NCBI GenBank assembly: GCA_016929905.1
Contig: JAFGHX010000283.1
Location: 1 to 37,957 of the forward strand
Direction: 5' to 3'
DNA length: 37,957 bases
Source: Kiritimatiellia bacterium
GTDB lineage: Bacteria; Verrucomicrobiota; Kiritimatiellia; JAFGHX01
Shown piece by piece: positions 7,823-17,241 of the stretch (positions are counted from its first letter, which is position 1; each line of letters opens with the position of its first letter). The notes below the pieces were generated by a model that saw nothing but the letters and a program-made list of their open reading frames with translations, was not told the origin of the DNA and ran no database searches. Position numbers and translations under genes: made by a program.

Positions 7823-8824
7823 ATGAAAGCACTCGCTTTGTTGGGAAATGCCAAGGTTGCCGTTCAGGACGTGCCGGTCCCGGAGGCGGACAGCCAGGAT
7901 GTCCTCATCAGGGTCAGGGCGTCCGCCATTTGCGGCAGCGAGTTGTCGGCCTTCAAGGGGGCGCCGAGCGAAAAGGCGGGCTTCCTGAACCCGGGCCACG
8001 AAGTGGCCGGGGTCGTGGAAAAGGCGCCGGCTGGCTCCGAATGGCAGCCCGGCGCGCGGGTCGGCGCACGCGTCGTAGTGGGCTGCGGCAGGTGCACATT
8101 CTGTCAGCAGGGCCACGACACGGCGTGCCCCAAGCGCAAATTCTATCCAAACGCCCATGCGGAGTACTTCCGGGTGCCCGCACGCGCGCTGCTGCCGATC
8201 CCGGACGCGGTTGACTGGCCGGAAGCGGCGGTACTCACGGGCGACGGGCTGGGTCTGCCGGCGCGCGCGGCGCGCCGGCTCGGCGACACCCGCGCCAAGC
8301 GCGTCCTCGTGCTCGGGCTCGGCCCTGTCGGATTGAGCAACGTACTGGTCCAGGCCTTTGCGGGCGCCGAGGTCATGGGCGCCGATCTGGTCGCCTACCG
8401 CCTCGATCTGGCACGCAAACTGGGCGCACGACGCGCGGCCAACATCCAAGAACAGGACATCAAGGCCGAAGTCGCCGACTGGACCGCCAACGCCGGGGCC
8501 GATATCGTCATTCTGGCCGCCGGCCGCGAGGACGCGTTGCTTTCCGCGTTCGATCTCGTCCGACTCCAGGGCATGGTCTTCCAGGTCGGCGAGATCCACA
8601 AGGCGACCCTCAACCCGTCCGCCGCGTTCATCGCCAAAGAGATCACCATGACCGGCTCCTGGTACTACGCGCCGGAGGACTGGCCCGAGATGCTGCGGCT
8701 GCACAACTCCGGGCTGCCGTACAAAGACCTGATCACGCACGTCTTCCCGTTCGAAAAAGCCCAGGAAGCCTACGATACATTTGCATCGGGAGAGAGCGGT
8801 AAGGTGGTTCTGACCTACTACTGA
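7823..8824 (+). CDS. Zinc-dependent medium-chain alcohol/polyol dehydrogenase
   Basis: A 333-aa MDR-family dehydrogenase. The ATG at 7823 has GAGGAG just upstream, and the upstream extension of the frame is rejected because it runs through the operators. Catalytic zinc ligands are visible as C37 (SAICGSE) and H59-E60 (GHE). The structural zinc loop has the standard spacing C88, C91, C94, C102 (GCGRCTFCQQGHDTAC). A Rossmann motif VLGLGPVG begins near residue 168. It is the first gene of the plus-strand unit followed by the oxidoreductase at 8952, and presumably oxidises a sugar or polyol released by the downstream glycosidases. Confidence 0.9.
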   Translation: MKALALLGNAKVAVQDVPVPEADSQDVLIRVRASAICGSELSAFKGAPSEKAGFLNPGHEVAGVVEKAPAGSEWQPGARVGARVVVGCGRCTFCQQGHDTACPKRKFYPNAHAEYFRVPARALLPIPDAVDWPEAAVLTGDGLGLPARAARRLGDTRAKRVLVLGLGPVGLSNVLVQAFAGAEVMGADLVAYRLDLARKLGARRAANIQEQDIKAEVADWTANAGADIVILAAGREDALLSAFDLVRLQGMVFQVGEIHKATLNPSAAFIAKEITMTGSWYYAPEDWPEMLRLHNSGLPYKDLITHVFPFEKAQEAYDTFASGESGKVVLTYY

Positions 8825-8856
8825 GCATTGCCCGACCCATTTGGGATCATGACTGC

Positions 8857-8933
8857 GGAGGGCGGGCTTCCACGCCCGCCGCCTCAGCGACGAGTTCACT
8901 CGTCACCCCGGCGCGGGTGGAACCGCGCCCTCC
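8857..8933. repeat. Three-hairpin cloverleaf-like palindromic element
   Basis: Three perfect stems lie in series. The first is GGCGGGC/GCCCGCC (8861-8880, loop TTCCAC). The second is GACGAGT/ACTCGTC (8889-8904, loop TC). The third is GGCGCGG/CCGCGCC (8910-8929, loop GTGGAA). GGAGG and CCTCC close the ends. It sits between two genes of one transcription unit. It is not a tRNA (no anticodon arm or T-loop consensus). The first and third loops are complementary in part (TTCCAC/GTGGAA), which is typical of dispersed REP-type elements. Confidence 0.7.
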
Positions 8934-8951
8934 AGACAAAGGGAGAAGGAC

Positions 8952-9947
8952 ATGTCGAAAGCCGACAACAGACTCACGGCCGTCGTGGCCGGCTGGAAAT
9001 GGGGCGCGCACCACGCGCGCGCGTTCGCGGAATCGGAACACGCCGATCTCAAGGCGCTCTGGTCGCGCTCGGCTCACGACAAAGCCGACAAGCTGGCCAG
9101 GCTCCACAACATTCCGCGCTACACCGATTTCGACCGCATGCTTCGGGAACTCACTCCGGACATTGTCTCGGTCGCCGTACCCGAAGCCGCGCACGAAGCA
9201 CTCACGCTCCGGGCGCTGAACGCCGGCTGCCACGTCTACTGCGAAAAGGTCCTGGCCCCTTCCCGCGACGCGGCGCAACGCATGGTGGACACGGCCAAGG
9301 CAAAGAACCGGATCCTGAACGTCGGCTACAACTACCGCTACAGCCCCTCTTGCCAGTACGTCACCCACGCCGTCAAACAGGGGCGCATCGGACAGCCGCT
9401 CTTTGCGCTCCTGCGCGCGTTCGGCTGCTGTATCCACCACATGACCGATTACGCCGGCAGCCTGCTCGGCACGCCCGTTCGCGCCGTCGCGCTCATCAAC
9501 AAAGAGCCGCTGCCCGGCAAGCCGCACCCCTTCCCGGCCGACCTGGTCTTCCCCACGTTCATGTACAACGCGCTGACCCTGAAGACGTACATGATCGAAT
9601 ACGATACCGGCGCCGTGCTCATGGCGGGAGCCACCGACTACAGCGCCGTCTTCCCGCCGGGCGCCGAACTCGTCGTTCAGGGCAGCGAGGGCCGCGTGAT
9701 GCTGAACGATCTGACCGGCGAGGTCACCCTCTGGGGCAAATCCCGCGAGGCCACGCTCTACAAACCGTCCCAGATCTGCGACCGGATCGGCCTGAGCGAA
9801 AACTGCGTGGCGGCGGTCAAGGACTTCGCCCGCGCCGCCGCCGCCGGCGAACCGGCCCCGATCCCGGGCGAAGCGGGCGTGGCCATGATCGCCGCCGAAG
9901 AGGCGGTGTTTCGATCGGCTCAGACCGGAGTGTGGGAGACAGTCTGA
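8952..9947 (+). CDS. Gfo/Idh/MocA family oxidoreductase with degenerate cofactor motif
   Basis: A 331-aa protein. The fold is clear from the N-terminal Rossmann layout, a GCHVYCEKVLAPS segment near residue 90-105 and the helix YNYRYSPSCQYV typical of this family. Two signature sites are changed: the glycine-rich loop reads AGWKWGAHH (13-21) instead of GxGxxG, and the EKP motif reads EKV. A start at 8952 is favoured by GGGAGAAGGA before the ATG. It follows the zinc dehydrogenase by 127 bp, a gap that holds a cloverleaf-like repeat, so it is probably in the same LacI-controlled unit. It may act on a keto-sugar made by the dehydrogenase; this is inferred from position. Confidence 0.85.
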   Translation: MSKADNRLTAVVAGWKWGAHHARAFAESEHADLKALWSRSAHDKADKLARLHNIPRYTDFDRMLRELTPDIVSVAVPEAAHEALTLRALNAGCHVYCEKVLAPSRDAAQRMVDTAKAKNRILNVGYNYRYSPSCQYVTHAVKQGRIGQPLFALLRAFGCCIHHMTDYAGSLLGTPVRAVALINKEPLPGKPHPFPADLVFPTFMYNALTLKTYMIEYDTGAVLMAGATDYSAVFPPGAELVVQGSEGRVMLNDLTGEVTLWGKSREATLYKPSQICDRIGLSENCVAAVKDFARAAAAGEPAPIPGEAGVAMIAAEEAVFRSAQTGVWETV

Positions 9948-9957
9948 AACACCCTCC

Positions 9958-9998
9958 TTGACAGTATCGCACCCATGTGTAATGCTTAATCGATTAAG
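9958..9998 (+). promoter_or_regulatory. Candidate promoter with 14-bp operator palindrome before GH2 gene
   Basis: A perfect -35 hexamer TTGACA (9958-9963) is followed by a weak -10 region (near 9978-9986) and then the perfect 14-bp palindrome CTTAATCGATTAAG (9985-9998). Its AATCGAT core matches the putative LacI sites at 7724 and 7797. It lies about 130 bp before the glycosidase ATG. Repression by the LacI-family protein is a plausible inference. Confidence 0.55.
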
Positions 9999-10125
9999 TC
10001 AAGCGCCATGTCCTGATCCGCCGCGCGCGGGGCGGCGGGCACGGCCACGCCGAGTCGATCGGATCGGGCCGATCCTCTATGCCTGTGCGACAGAAGCTGC
10101 CGTTTCCAGACGAGAAGGAGGCTCC

Positions 10126-13100
10126 ATGCACACGGACCAGCCGGCTTTGTTCAGGCGCTCGACGATGGTGTGGTTTCTTCCGCTGCTGATGCTGCCCTGC
10201 ACCACTCTTGCCGCCGCGGAACTCACCCCGCAACAGAAGCAGGCGTTGATCCTGCGGCCGGAGCACTACGACGTGATGCACGGGAAGGTGGACCGTATCA
10301 GCCTGAACGGGTGGTGGCGGTTCAAAGGCGAAGTCAACGTGTTGAAGAAGGAGGGTGCCAAACTCGTCTGTCCCGACGAGAGCCGGGAATGCCCCCAGAC
10401 GGACCCCGGCCTTGAGAAAGGGTATCCCCGGCCCGATTACGACGCGGCCGGCTGGCGGGAAGTCCCGGTTCCGTGGAAGTCCTGGAACGAGGCGCCTGGC
10501 GAGAGAGACCGGCAGCCGTTCGCGGGCGTGGGCTACTACCGCACGAGATTCCGGGTCCCGGCCGACCGCGCGGGCAAGCGGGTCTTCCTCTGTTTGGCGT
10601 CGGTCCAGACCGAATGCTGGCTGTGGGTCAACGGCCGGCCGGCGGGCCACCACCGGAACCCTACAGGCTATGCCGGCAAGCCCTGGAGCTTCAACCAGCG
10701 GCTGTGGCTGGACGATTTCGAGTTCGACATCACGCCACTGGTCACGCTGCAGGCGCCCAACACGCTGGTGCTGCGCGTGTTCGACAACGGGCTGCCCATC
10801 ACCTACGACCGCATGCCGGACGACGGCGGGATCGCCGGGCCCGTCGACATGGAATTCCGGGAGCCGATCCACGCCACCGAGATTCTCGTCGCGCCGGACC
10901 TGAAGGCGTCCGCCGTCAAGCTCGCGCTCAAGCTGGCCAACTACACCGAAACCCCGCGCAAGGTGCAGCTTGCGGCCGAGTTTCTCCCGTTCCACTCGAA
11001 GGACTTCACTCCGCCTGCAAAGGACGAACCACGGCAAGTGGCGCTCGGCACGGTGAGTCTCCCGGCCGGCGCCAGTCCGCACCGGTTCACCATCCCGTTC
11101 AAGAATCCCGTGCTTTGGGACGTGCGCCAGCCGTTCCTCTACCATCTGCGCCTGCTCGCCGACGGCCGGTGCGTCGGACAGACGCGCTTCGGGTTCCGGG
11201 AACTCACCGTCAACGGGACCCGTTTCCACCTGAACGGGCATCCCCTCTATCTGAAGGGCCTGAACGGCATCACGCCGCCTCACCTCCGCGCGTTCAACCA
11301 CCAGAACTGGCTGCGCCATGCGCTCCGGCTGCTGAAGGAGATGAACGTCACGCTGATCCGCGTGCACAGCGGGCCGGAGACGCAAACCTACTACGACCTG
11401 CTGGACGAACAGGGCTTCATCTCGCAGGACGACTACTCGCCGAGTTCCAGCGACATGAAGAAAGCGGACATCCAGCGCGATGAGAAGATCGCGGAGGTGG
11501 ATACGGCCAGCCTGCTGGACAAGGATTCCAGGCTCAAACCGGAGCTGCAGCGCCCGCTGCGGCGGTGGGTGAGTTGGCTCCACAACCATCCCAGCGTCTG
11601 CATGCTGACCGGCGGCAACGAACTGGGCACGCGCGGCGGCAGAGACGAGGCGATTGTTGCCGGATATCTGAACGGCTTCTACGACTTCGTCAAGGCGCAC
11701 GATCTGCAGCAGCGCCCGGTCACGCCCTCCTCCGGGCTCTGCGTCTGGGACTGGCACACCCCGGTCAAGGCCGACTATTACGACAACCACGCCTACCCCT
11801 GCTGGCGAATGGGCTGGCCGGACAGCGTGCGGGGCAATTGGGAACGGCGCAACGATTGGGTCCGGATCTACGGCCAGGTCGACAAACCGAACATCAACGG
11901 CGAATGCGTCGGATGGGCCACGCGCGCGACGGGCCGGCGCGATATCCGCGCGCTGTTCGACAAGGACGGCCGGCTGGACAAGGCGGCGTATGTGAAGTGG
12001 GCCAACACGGTGTCCGGCAGCGAGGAGTCGGTCGCGAGCCATTGGGACTGGCTCGCCCGGCAATACGTGCGGTTCGCGGGGATACGGGCGGCGGCGGACA
12101 GCCGGCTGCGCAGCCAGGCCACCGCCCGCCTCACCGCGCACATGGTGCGCCTGTCCCGGCGCGACATGGACTGGTACGAAGGGTTCGCCCTGCATGACAT
12201 CCATCCCGAGCATTTCGGGTTCAGCGCCGGCGAACTGGAGCGGCCGGAATCCGACCTGCCCGCCCTGTACGAGAAGGCGCGTGAACACGCCGAGTTCACG
12301 ACGCTCCGGGCGGCGCTGGCGCCGCAGTATGTGGCGCTCGACATGTACGACCGCAACCGGTTCGCGGGCGCCCCGCTAGAGACGGGCCTCTACGTCATCA
12401 ACGACCTCTACAGGTCCGGGCCCGCGAATCTGGACGTCCGCCTCGATCTGGAGGACGCCCGGGGCCGGGTTCTGAACCGGCAGCACATCCCATTCCCGGC
12501 CCTTGAGGAACACGCCCGGCTGAGAAAGGACGTCGTCGTCCCGCTCCCCGCCGACCTGCCGACGGGCGACTACACGCTGCGCGCCGTGCTGACCGACGGG
12601 ACGCGGCCCGTGAACGAACAGGCGTCGCCTCTCTTCGTGCTGGCCCGGGCGGATGCGAACCCGCCCATTCGCACGACCAAGCGGATCGCCCTGTACGAGC
12701 AGGCCGCGGCGGACGGCACGCCGCTCGCACGCATTCTCAACCGTCTCGGCCTGCGCGCCGGCGCGGTCATGGACTTCGCCGGGCTGGCCGCCCATGACGT
12801 CCTCATCATCGGCCCCAACAGCCTGGACGACCGGGCCGATGCCGCCGCCGATGCAGTCCGTGCCTGGCTCCAACGCGGCGGACAGCTGATCTGTTTCGAG
12901 CAGAAGCGAAAGGGCGAAATCCCGTTCCTGAAACCGCTGCGCTACGACCCGGGCCAGGTCTTCGCCGCCGACCGCTACTTCGCCGACGTGATCGAACGCG
13001 AGCATCCTGTCATGGCCGGGCTCACCCCCGAGCACTGGGAACTGTGGAACGGGCCGCGGCCGCGCGAGGAAGGCGTGCTGCGCGCGCACGCCAAGGCGGT

Positions 13101-13329
13101 CTACCACTGCCCCATCTTCCCGATGACCGAAGGTGTCATCGTCGCCGGCTCCACCGGCCACCGGTACGGCAAGAAGACCTCCTTCTTCGGGATGATCGCC
13201 TGCGAGGAGAAGGTCGGGCGCGGGCTGGTGTTCCTCTCCCAGGCGCTCGCCGTGCAACGCTACGACACCGACTCGGTCGCACGACGTTATGTGAACAATG
13301 TGCTGCAACATACACTGGGCGAACGGTGA
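10126..13329 (+). CDS. Exported glycoside hydrolase family 2-type enzyme
   Basis: A 1067-aa secreted enzyme for glycan breakdown. The ATG at 10126 has AAGGAGG upstream. A Sec signal peptide spans about residues 1-30 (hydrophobic core VWFLPLLMLPC). The GH2 jelly-roll sugar-binding domain covers about 55-250 (YYRTRFRVPADRAGK, CWLWVNGRPAG). A beta-sandwich follows, then the TIM barrel entered at LNGHPLYLKG. The likely acid/base is E499 in GGNELG and the likely nucleophile E593 in NINGEC. The last 200 residues resemble a glutamine-amidotransferase/ThuA-like flavodoxin fold (DVLIIGPNSLDD, RAWLQRGGQLI), a common tail in PVC glycosidases. The exact sugar specificity is not readable. Confidence 0.9.
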   Translation: MHTDQPALFRRSTMVWFLPLLMLPCTTLAAAELTPQQKQALILRPEHYDVMHGKVDRISLNGWWRFKGEVNVLKKEGAKLVCPDESRECPQTDPGLEKGYPRPDYDAAGWREVPVPWKSWNEAPGERDRQPFAGVGYYRTRFRVPADRAGKRVFLCLASVQTECWLWVNGRPAGHHRNPTGYAGKPWSFNQRLWLDDFEFDITPLVTLQAPNTLVLRVFDNGLPITYDRMPDDGGIAGPVDMEFREPIHATEILVAPDLKASAVKLALKLANYTETPRKVQLAAEFLPFHSKDFTPPAKDEPRQVALGTVSLPAGASPHRFTIPFKNPVLWDVRQPFLYHLRLLADGRCVGQTRFGFRELTVNGTRFHLNGHPLYLKGLNGITPPHLRAFNHQNWLRHALRLLKEMNVTLIRVHSGPETQTYYDLLDEQGFISQDDYSPSSSDMKKADIQRDEKIAEVDTASLLDKDSRLKPELQRPLRRWVSWLHNHPSVCMLTGGNELGTRGGRDEAIVAGYLNGFYDFVKAHDLQQRPVTPSSGLCVWDWHTPVKADYYDNHAYPCWRMGWPDSVRGNWERRNDWVRIYGQVDKPNINGECVGWATRATGRRDIRALFDKDGRLDKAAYVKWANTVSGSEESVASHWDWLARQYVRFAGIRAAADSRLRSQATARLTAHMVRLSRRDMDWYEGFALHDIHPEHFGFSAGELERPESDLPALYEKAREHAEFTTLRAALAPQYVALDMYDRNRFAGAPLETGLYVINDLYRSGPANLDVRLDLEDARGRVLNRQHIPFPALEEHARLRKDVVVPLPADLPTGDYTLRAVLTDGTRPVNEQASPLFVLARADANPPIRTTKRIALYEQAAADGTPLARILNRLGLRAGAVMDFAGLAAHDVLIIGPNSLDDRADAAADAVRAWLQRGGQLICFEQKRKGEIPFLKPLRYDPGQVFAADRYFADVIEREHPVMAGLTPEHWELWNGPRPREEGVLRAHAKAVYHCPIFPMTEGVIVAGSTGHRYGKKTSFFGMIACEEKVGRGLVFLSQALAVQRYDTDSVARRYVNNVLQHTLGER

Positions 13330-13334
13330 TGCGA

Positions 13335-13415
13335 GATCGGGCGGATCAGGCCGATCGCTCCGATCGGACGGATCCGTCCGATCCGTCCGAACTGTCCGAC
13401 AGGCCCGGCAAGCCC
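13335..13415. repeat. Nine-unit 9-bp tandem repeat
   Basis: Nine consecutive 9-bp units start with GATCGGGCG and include GATCCGTCC twice. They fill the gap between the two GH2-type genes. Early units (GATCGGACG) and late units (GATCCGTCC) are partly complementary, so the array can form a hairpin. A related unit (CGATCCGTC) recurs at 23717-23743. Confidence 0.8.
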
Positions 13416-13444
13416 GGCTATTCCCGCAACAGGAGAGCCCCAAC

Positions 13445-16400
13445 ATGAGAAGACACACTCCGATGCCCCCAACACGGCAGGCGGCCCGCTGCGCCGCGCT
13501 GGCCCTTCTCCTGGCCGCATGCGTACAGGCCGCCGAACCCGACTACACCTCCTACCAACCCGACTTCCGCACCTGGGACGTCTACCTGCCCCATCTCAAC
13601 CGCACCTATCTCTGCGGATGGTGGAAACTGAAACTGCTGAAGGAGACCGAGGGCAACCCCGCCGACGATGCCGGCATGAAGAACGCCTATTACGCACCCG
13701 GTTTCAACGACGCAGGCTGGGAGACGGTCATGGTCCCGCACGCCTGGCAGGTGCCCTTCCCCATGATCAAGACCTATTGGAAGATCCGAAAGAGCACAGA
13801 ACCGCACAAGGGGCTGGGCTGGTACCGGCTCACGTTCAAGGCGCCCGCCAATCCGAACCGGCTCCGCGCCGTGCTGCACTTCGAAGAAGTCAACAAGATC
13901 GCCACGGTCTACGTGAACGGCAGAAAGGTCGGCGAACACACCGACTACAAGATCGACAGCCGGAAGTCGTTCAAGGAGGACTTCGAACTCGACGTCACGG
14001 ACAGCCTGCGCTTCGGCGGAGCCAACGTGTTGGCCGTACGCGTCTGGGACGACGCGAAGACGAAACGGCGCGGCGCGGGCGCCGAAGGCGGCATCGCCGG
14101 CGCGGTCTATCTGGATCTTCGCCCGGCCGTGTGGTGCGACTGTATCCTGGTCACCCCCGACGAGGATCTGCAGGGGTTGCGCTACGATTGCCGCCTCGGC
14201 GGTTCGTCGGCCGAGCGCGGTGCCCCGGCAAACTGGCGAGTCGAAGTTTTCGACTGGGACAGCGGCAAAGCGGCGGCAAAAGCACGGGCAGGACGGATGG
14301 TGCGCCAGGACGGCGAGGACTGGCTCACGGGCAAAATCGCGGTGCCGAACGCCAACGCGTGGTCCTGCGAGTCGCCTTTTCTCTACGGCATCCGTTTCCT
14401 CGATGCGCAGGGCGAGACGGCGGGCGTGCGCCGATTCGGGATGCGCACGTTCCACGCACGGAACGGGCAGTTCGTGCTCAACGGCAAGCCGACCTGCCTG
14501 CGTGGCCGGACCATTCACGTAGGCGAAAAATACTGGCGCTACGGACCTTTCTTCGCGCACAACGAAGGCCATGCACTGTTTCGACACTTCAAGCGGCTGC
14601 GCGATGCGAACGTGAACCATATCCGGTTTCACACGTCATCCCTGCGCCCGATCGGCTATGACATCCTGGATCAGCTCGGCTTTCTCGTTACCGACGAGCT
14701 CAAGTATCCCACGATCCCGATCCCGCTTGAGCAGCGGACCGAAGACAAGATCATGTGGAACACCATCGATTCATCCTGCGAAAAAGACGGAACCCTCCGG
14801 CCGGCCTTCCGGCGCCGTATCACTCACCGCGTTCAGCGCCGCTACTCCCACCCCTGCATCGCCACGTTCAGTTTCGGCAACGAAATGCGCGAAGGCGGGC
14901 AGATGCGCGCGATGTTCAACCACCTGTACGACCTCTACACGGAACTGGATCGCCAGGACCGGCCCATCACGCCCGCCTCCGGGCGGTATTTCAAGTCGGC
15001 ACGGGACCTGACGCACCGGGAGGACAAGCTCGACTACATCGACACCCACGACTACAGCGGCACGACGGCAAGGTCCGCGCCGCTCAGCCGATGCGACGCG
15101 TTCATCGAACAGTTCGTCGCCGCGGCCGGGAAACTCTGGCCGGAAGGCATTCCCCCGATCGTCAACGGCGAAACCGTCTACATGGCGCACCACTACTATC
15201 CGCAGTTCTACGATCCGATCTGGAAGGCTGAACACGACGCCGAGCCGAACTGGGAGAAGTACATTTGGGCGCTGGAAGAAATGCGGAAGGAGTTCCCCGC
15301 TCACGAGAAACTGAGCCACTACTGGGTGCGCGAATGGGGGTCGAAAGGGTACAAGTACCGGCGCGAAGCCGGGCGCGGCTACTACCTGGAACGGGTGTTG
15401 GAGATCTGGCGTCGCCGTTGGCCGGAAGCCGACGGCTATGAATTTCTCTCTTCCCCAATCTACGAGGAAGGTCCGACGTTCCCGCTCCAAGACTCGACTT
15501 TCGAGCCGAACGACGCGTACGAGCCGCTCAAACAGGTCTGTGCGCCGGTAGTTGTGGTGCTGGACTACGTCGCGCCGAACCGCTACGCGGGTGAACCGAT
15601 CGATACCACAGCCACGGTCATCAACAATTCGGAGCGGGACATACCGAAGGTGACATTGCAGCTCGCGCTAATGGACGGCACGTCACAAATCGCCGCCGCC
15701 AAGCAGGAGGCGGGCGCGTTGCACGTGGGAGAGAAAAAGCAGGTCGCCTGCAGCCTCCGGGTCCCCGAGTGGCTTGACGACAAGGCGCTGGTGCTGGCCT
15801 ATGGCCTGGCGGACGGCACCCAGACGCTGTGCCTGCGCGAGCGCGACATCAACGTGCGCAAACGCGCGACGGTCTTTCAGCCGATCGCGACCCACAAGCG
15901 CATCCTGTTCTACGGTTCGGCCCCCCGCGTGTTCCGCGGCCAGAAGATGCCGAGCAGCCGCCCGCTGCTCGATGCCTTCAAGCTGCCCTACAAACCGGTC
16001 GACTCTTTGGACCGGCTCGACTGCGACCTGCTGATCGTCGGCGCGAACGGCCTGGACGCCAGGTTGCGCGACGCCGCGGACACCATCCGCGCGTTTGTCG
16101 AGCAAGGCGGGCGGGTGTTAATCCTGGAACAGACCCTCTACCAGGAACACGTCCCGTTCCTGCCGGGATTGGTCTACCAGAAGGCGGGTGTCGGGCATTT
16201 CGCCGAAATCGTCCAGGCCTCGCACCCGACCGTCAACGGCATGCGGCAGACCGAGTTCAATTTCTGGCACCAGAACGATTGGGGCATGTACCACGCATTC
16301 ATTCGGCCGCTGTCCGAGGCCGCCGTGCTCGTGGGCGGCGATGATTCAGGCTCCGCCTGTGCGTTCGGTATGGTCGTGGCACACGTCAAGCTCGGGAAAG

Positions 16401-17161
16401 GCGCGATTCTTTTCTGCCAGGCGGACGTGTCGACAACGTTCAACAGCGACAGCGCCGCCGGGCTGCTCGCCGCGCGCCTGATCCAGACAGCCCTCTCCGA
16501 GGTCGGCGTCTCCCGGGCCCGGACACCACGTCTCAGGGATCTCAAAGTGGCGCCGCTTTCTCGGCAGCTCGCCCTGTATGTCCCGCTCGCTGCGGCCGCC
16601 AACATGGGGTTCGCCGATGAGACGGCCGGCGACGGGAAAGGCGGGTGGACGGATCAGGGCCCCGAGAACGACCTGCACGCCATCCCGCTCGGCGAACGCG
16701 AGCTCGGGGGGGTCCCGTTCAGGATCCTGGACCCGTCCCGAAATGGCGGCAAGTCCTGTGTGGTGGTGTCCGCTCATCCGAAGCTCTCGTTCAGGCCGGA
16801 AAGCGCGCCCATCCCCGTGGGCGCGAAGCTCCGGCGCCTGGTCTTCCTCCACACCAGTGCATGGACCCAAGAAGGCGTGGTCGGTCGCTATCGGGTCCGC
16901 TACGCATCCGGACGAACGGCCGAAATCCCGATCGAGACCGGGACCCACATCGCCGATTGGTGGGGCGCGCCCAGCAAGAGGGTCAGCCAGGCCCAATGCG
17001 TATGGTCCGAATCGAACGGCAGTACCACGGTCGGCGCGTTCGCATTCTCCTGGCAGAACCCGCAACCCGACGACCCAATCCAATCGGTCCGTCTGAAGAG
17101 CGAGGGGAAGACGGTGATCGGGCTGTTGGCGCTGACCGGGGAATCCGTGACCCGCAATTAG
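13445..17161 (+). CDS. Large exported GH2-type glycosidase, probable lipoprotein
   Basis: A 1238-aa enzyme. The ATG at 13445 follows CAGGAG. The signal region ends in LLLAAC (residues 21-26), which fits a lipobox, so it is probably anchored to a membrane; ordinary cleavage after VQAA is the alternative. A GH2 sugar-binding jelly roll (LGWYRLTFKAP, TVYVNGRKVGEH) and an Ig-like domain precede the TIM barrel (FVLNGKPTCLRG). The likely acid/base is E480 (SFGNEMREGG) and the likely nucleophile E576 (IVNGETVYM). A ThuA/amidotransferase-like segment follows (DLLIVGANGLDA), then a C-terminal beta-rich domain with GKGGWTDQGPENDL, a pattern seen in carbohydrate-active proteins of the PVC group. It probably works with the upstream enzyme on the same glycan. 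Confidence 0.88.
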   Translation: MRRHTPMPPTRQAARCAALALLLAACVQAAEPDYTSYQPDFRTWDVYLPHLNRTYLCGWWKLKLLKETEGNPADDAGMKNAYYAPGFNDAGWETVMVPHAWQVPFPMIKTYWKIRKSTEPHKGLGWYRLTFKAPANPNRLRAVLHFEEVNKIATVYVNGRKVGEHTDYKIDSRKSFKEDFELDVTDSLRFGGANVLAVRVWDDAKTKRRGAGAEGGIAGAVYLDLRPAVWCDCILVTPDEDLQGLRYDCRLGGSSAERGAPANWRVEVFDWDSGKAAAKARAGRMVRQDGEDWLTGKIAVPNANAWSCESPFLYGIRFLDAQGETAGVRRFGMRTFHARNGQFVLNGKPTCLRGRTIHVGEKYWRYGPFFAHNEGHALFRHFKRLRDANVNHIRFHTSSLRPIGYDILDQLGFLVTDELKYPTIPIPLEQRTEDKIMWNTIDSSCEKDGTLRPAFRRRITHRVQRRYSHPCIATFSFGNEMREGGQMRAMFNHLYDLYTELDRQDRPITPASGRYFKSARDLTHREDKLDYIDTHDYSGTTARSAPLSRCDAFIEQFVAAAGKLWPEGIPPIVNGETVYMAHHYYPQFYDPIWKAEHDAEPNWEKYIWALEEMRKEFPAHEKLSHYWVREWGSKGYKYRREAGRGYYLERVLEIWRRRWPEADGYEFLSSPIYEEGPTFPLQDSTFEPNDAYEPLKQVCAPVVVVLDYVAPNRYAGEPIDTTATVINNSERDIPKVTLQLALMDGTSQIAAAKQEAGALHVGEKKQVACSLRVPEWLDDKALVLAYGLADGTQTLCLRERDINVRKRATVFQPIATHKRILFYGSAPRVFRGQKMPSSRPLLDAFKLPYKPVDSLDRLDCDLLIVGANGLDARLRDAADTIRAFVEQGGRVLILEQTLYQEHVPFLPGLVYQKAGVGHFAEIVQASHPTVNGMRQTEFNFWHQNDWGMYHAFIRPLSEAAVLVGGDDSGSACAFGMVVAHVKLGKGAILFCQADVSTTFNSDSAAGLLAARLIQTALSEVGVSRARTPRLRDLKVAPLSRQLALYVPLAAAANMGFADETAGDGKGGWTDQGPENDLHAIPLGERELGGVPFRILDPSRNGGKSCVVVSAHPKLSFRPESAPIPVGAKLRRLVFLHTSAWTQEGVVGRYRVRYASGRTAEIPIETGTHIADWWGAPSKRVSQAQCVWSESNGSTTVGAFAFSWQNPQPDDPIQSVRLKSEGKTVIGLLALTGESVTRN

Positions 17162-17172
17162 CGATCGAAGAG

Positions 17173-17220
17173 AACCTTGTCGAGAACTCTGCCGACAACT
17201 CTGTCGAAAACCTTGTCGAC
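17173..17220. repeat. Four-unit 12-bp tandem repeat
   Basis: Units are AACCTTGTCGAG, AACTCTGCCGAC, AACTCTGTCGAA and AACCTTGTCGAC, placed between convergent genes. The reverse complement of the unit (TCGACAAGGTT) reappears at 22552-22575 and a relative at 36569-36604. Confidence 0.8.
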
Positions 17221-17241
17221 GGGCTACACTTGACCTCCACC

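Noticed and set aside
8857..8933. Possible tRNA
   Set aside because: It is cloverleaf-like in stems, but lacks the conserved D-loop and T-loop bases, an anticodon arm of proper size and a CCA-compatible acceptor.
9994..12288. Minus-strand frame of 764 codons
   Set aside because: It is the complement of the first GH2 gene and has no independent support.
13335..13415. Possible CRISPR-like array
   Set aside because: Units are 9 bp and contiguous, with no spacers and no cas genes in the window. The same holds for the other tandem arrays.
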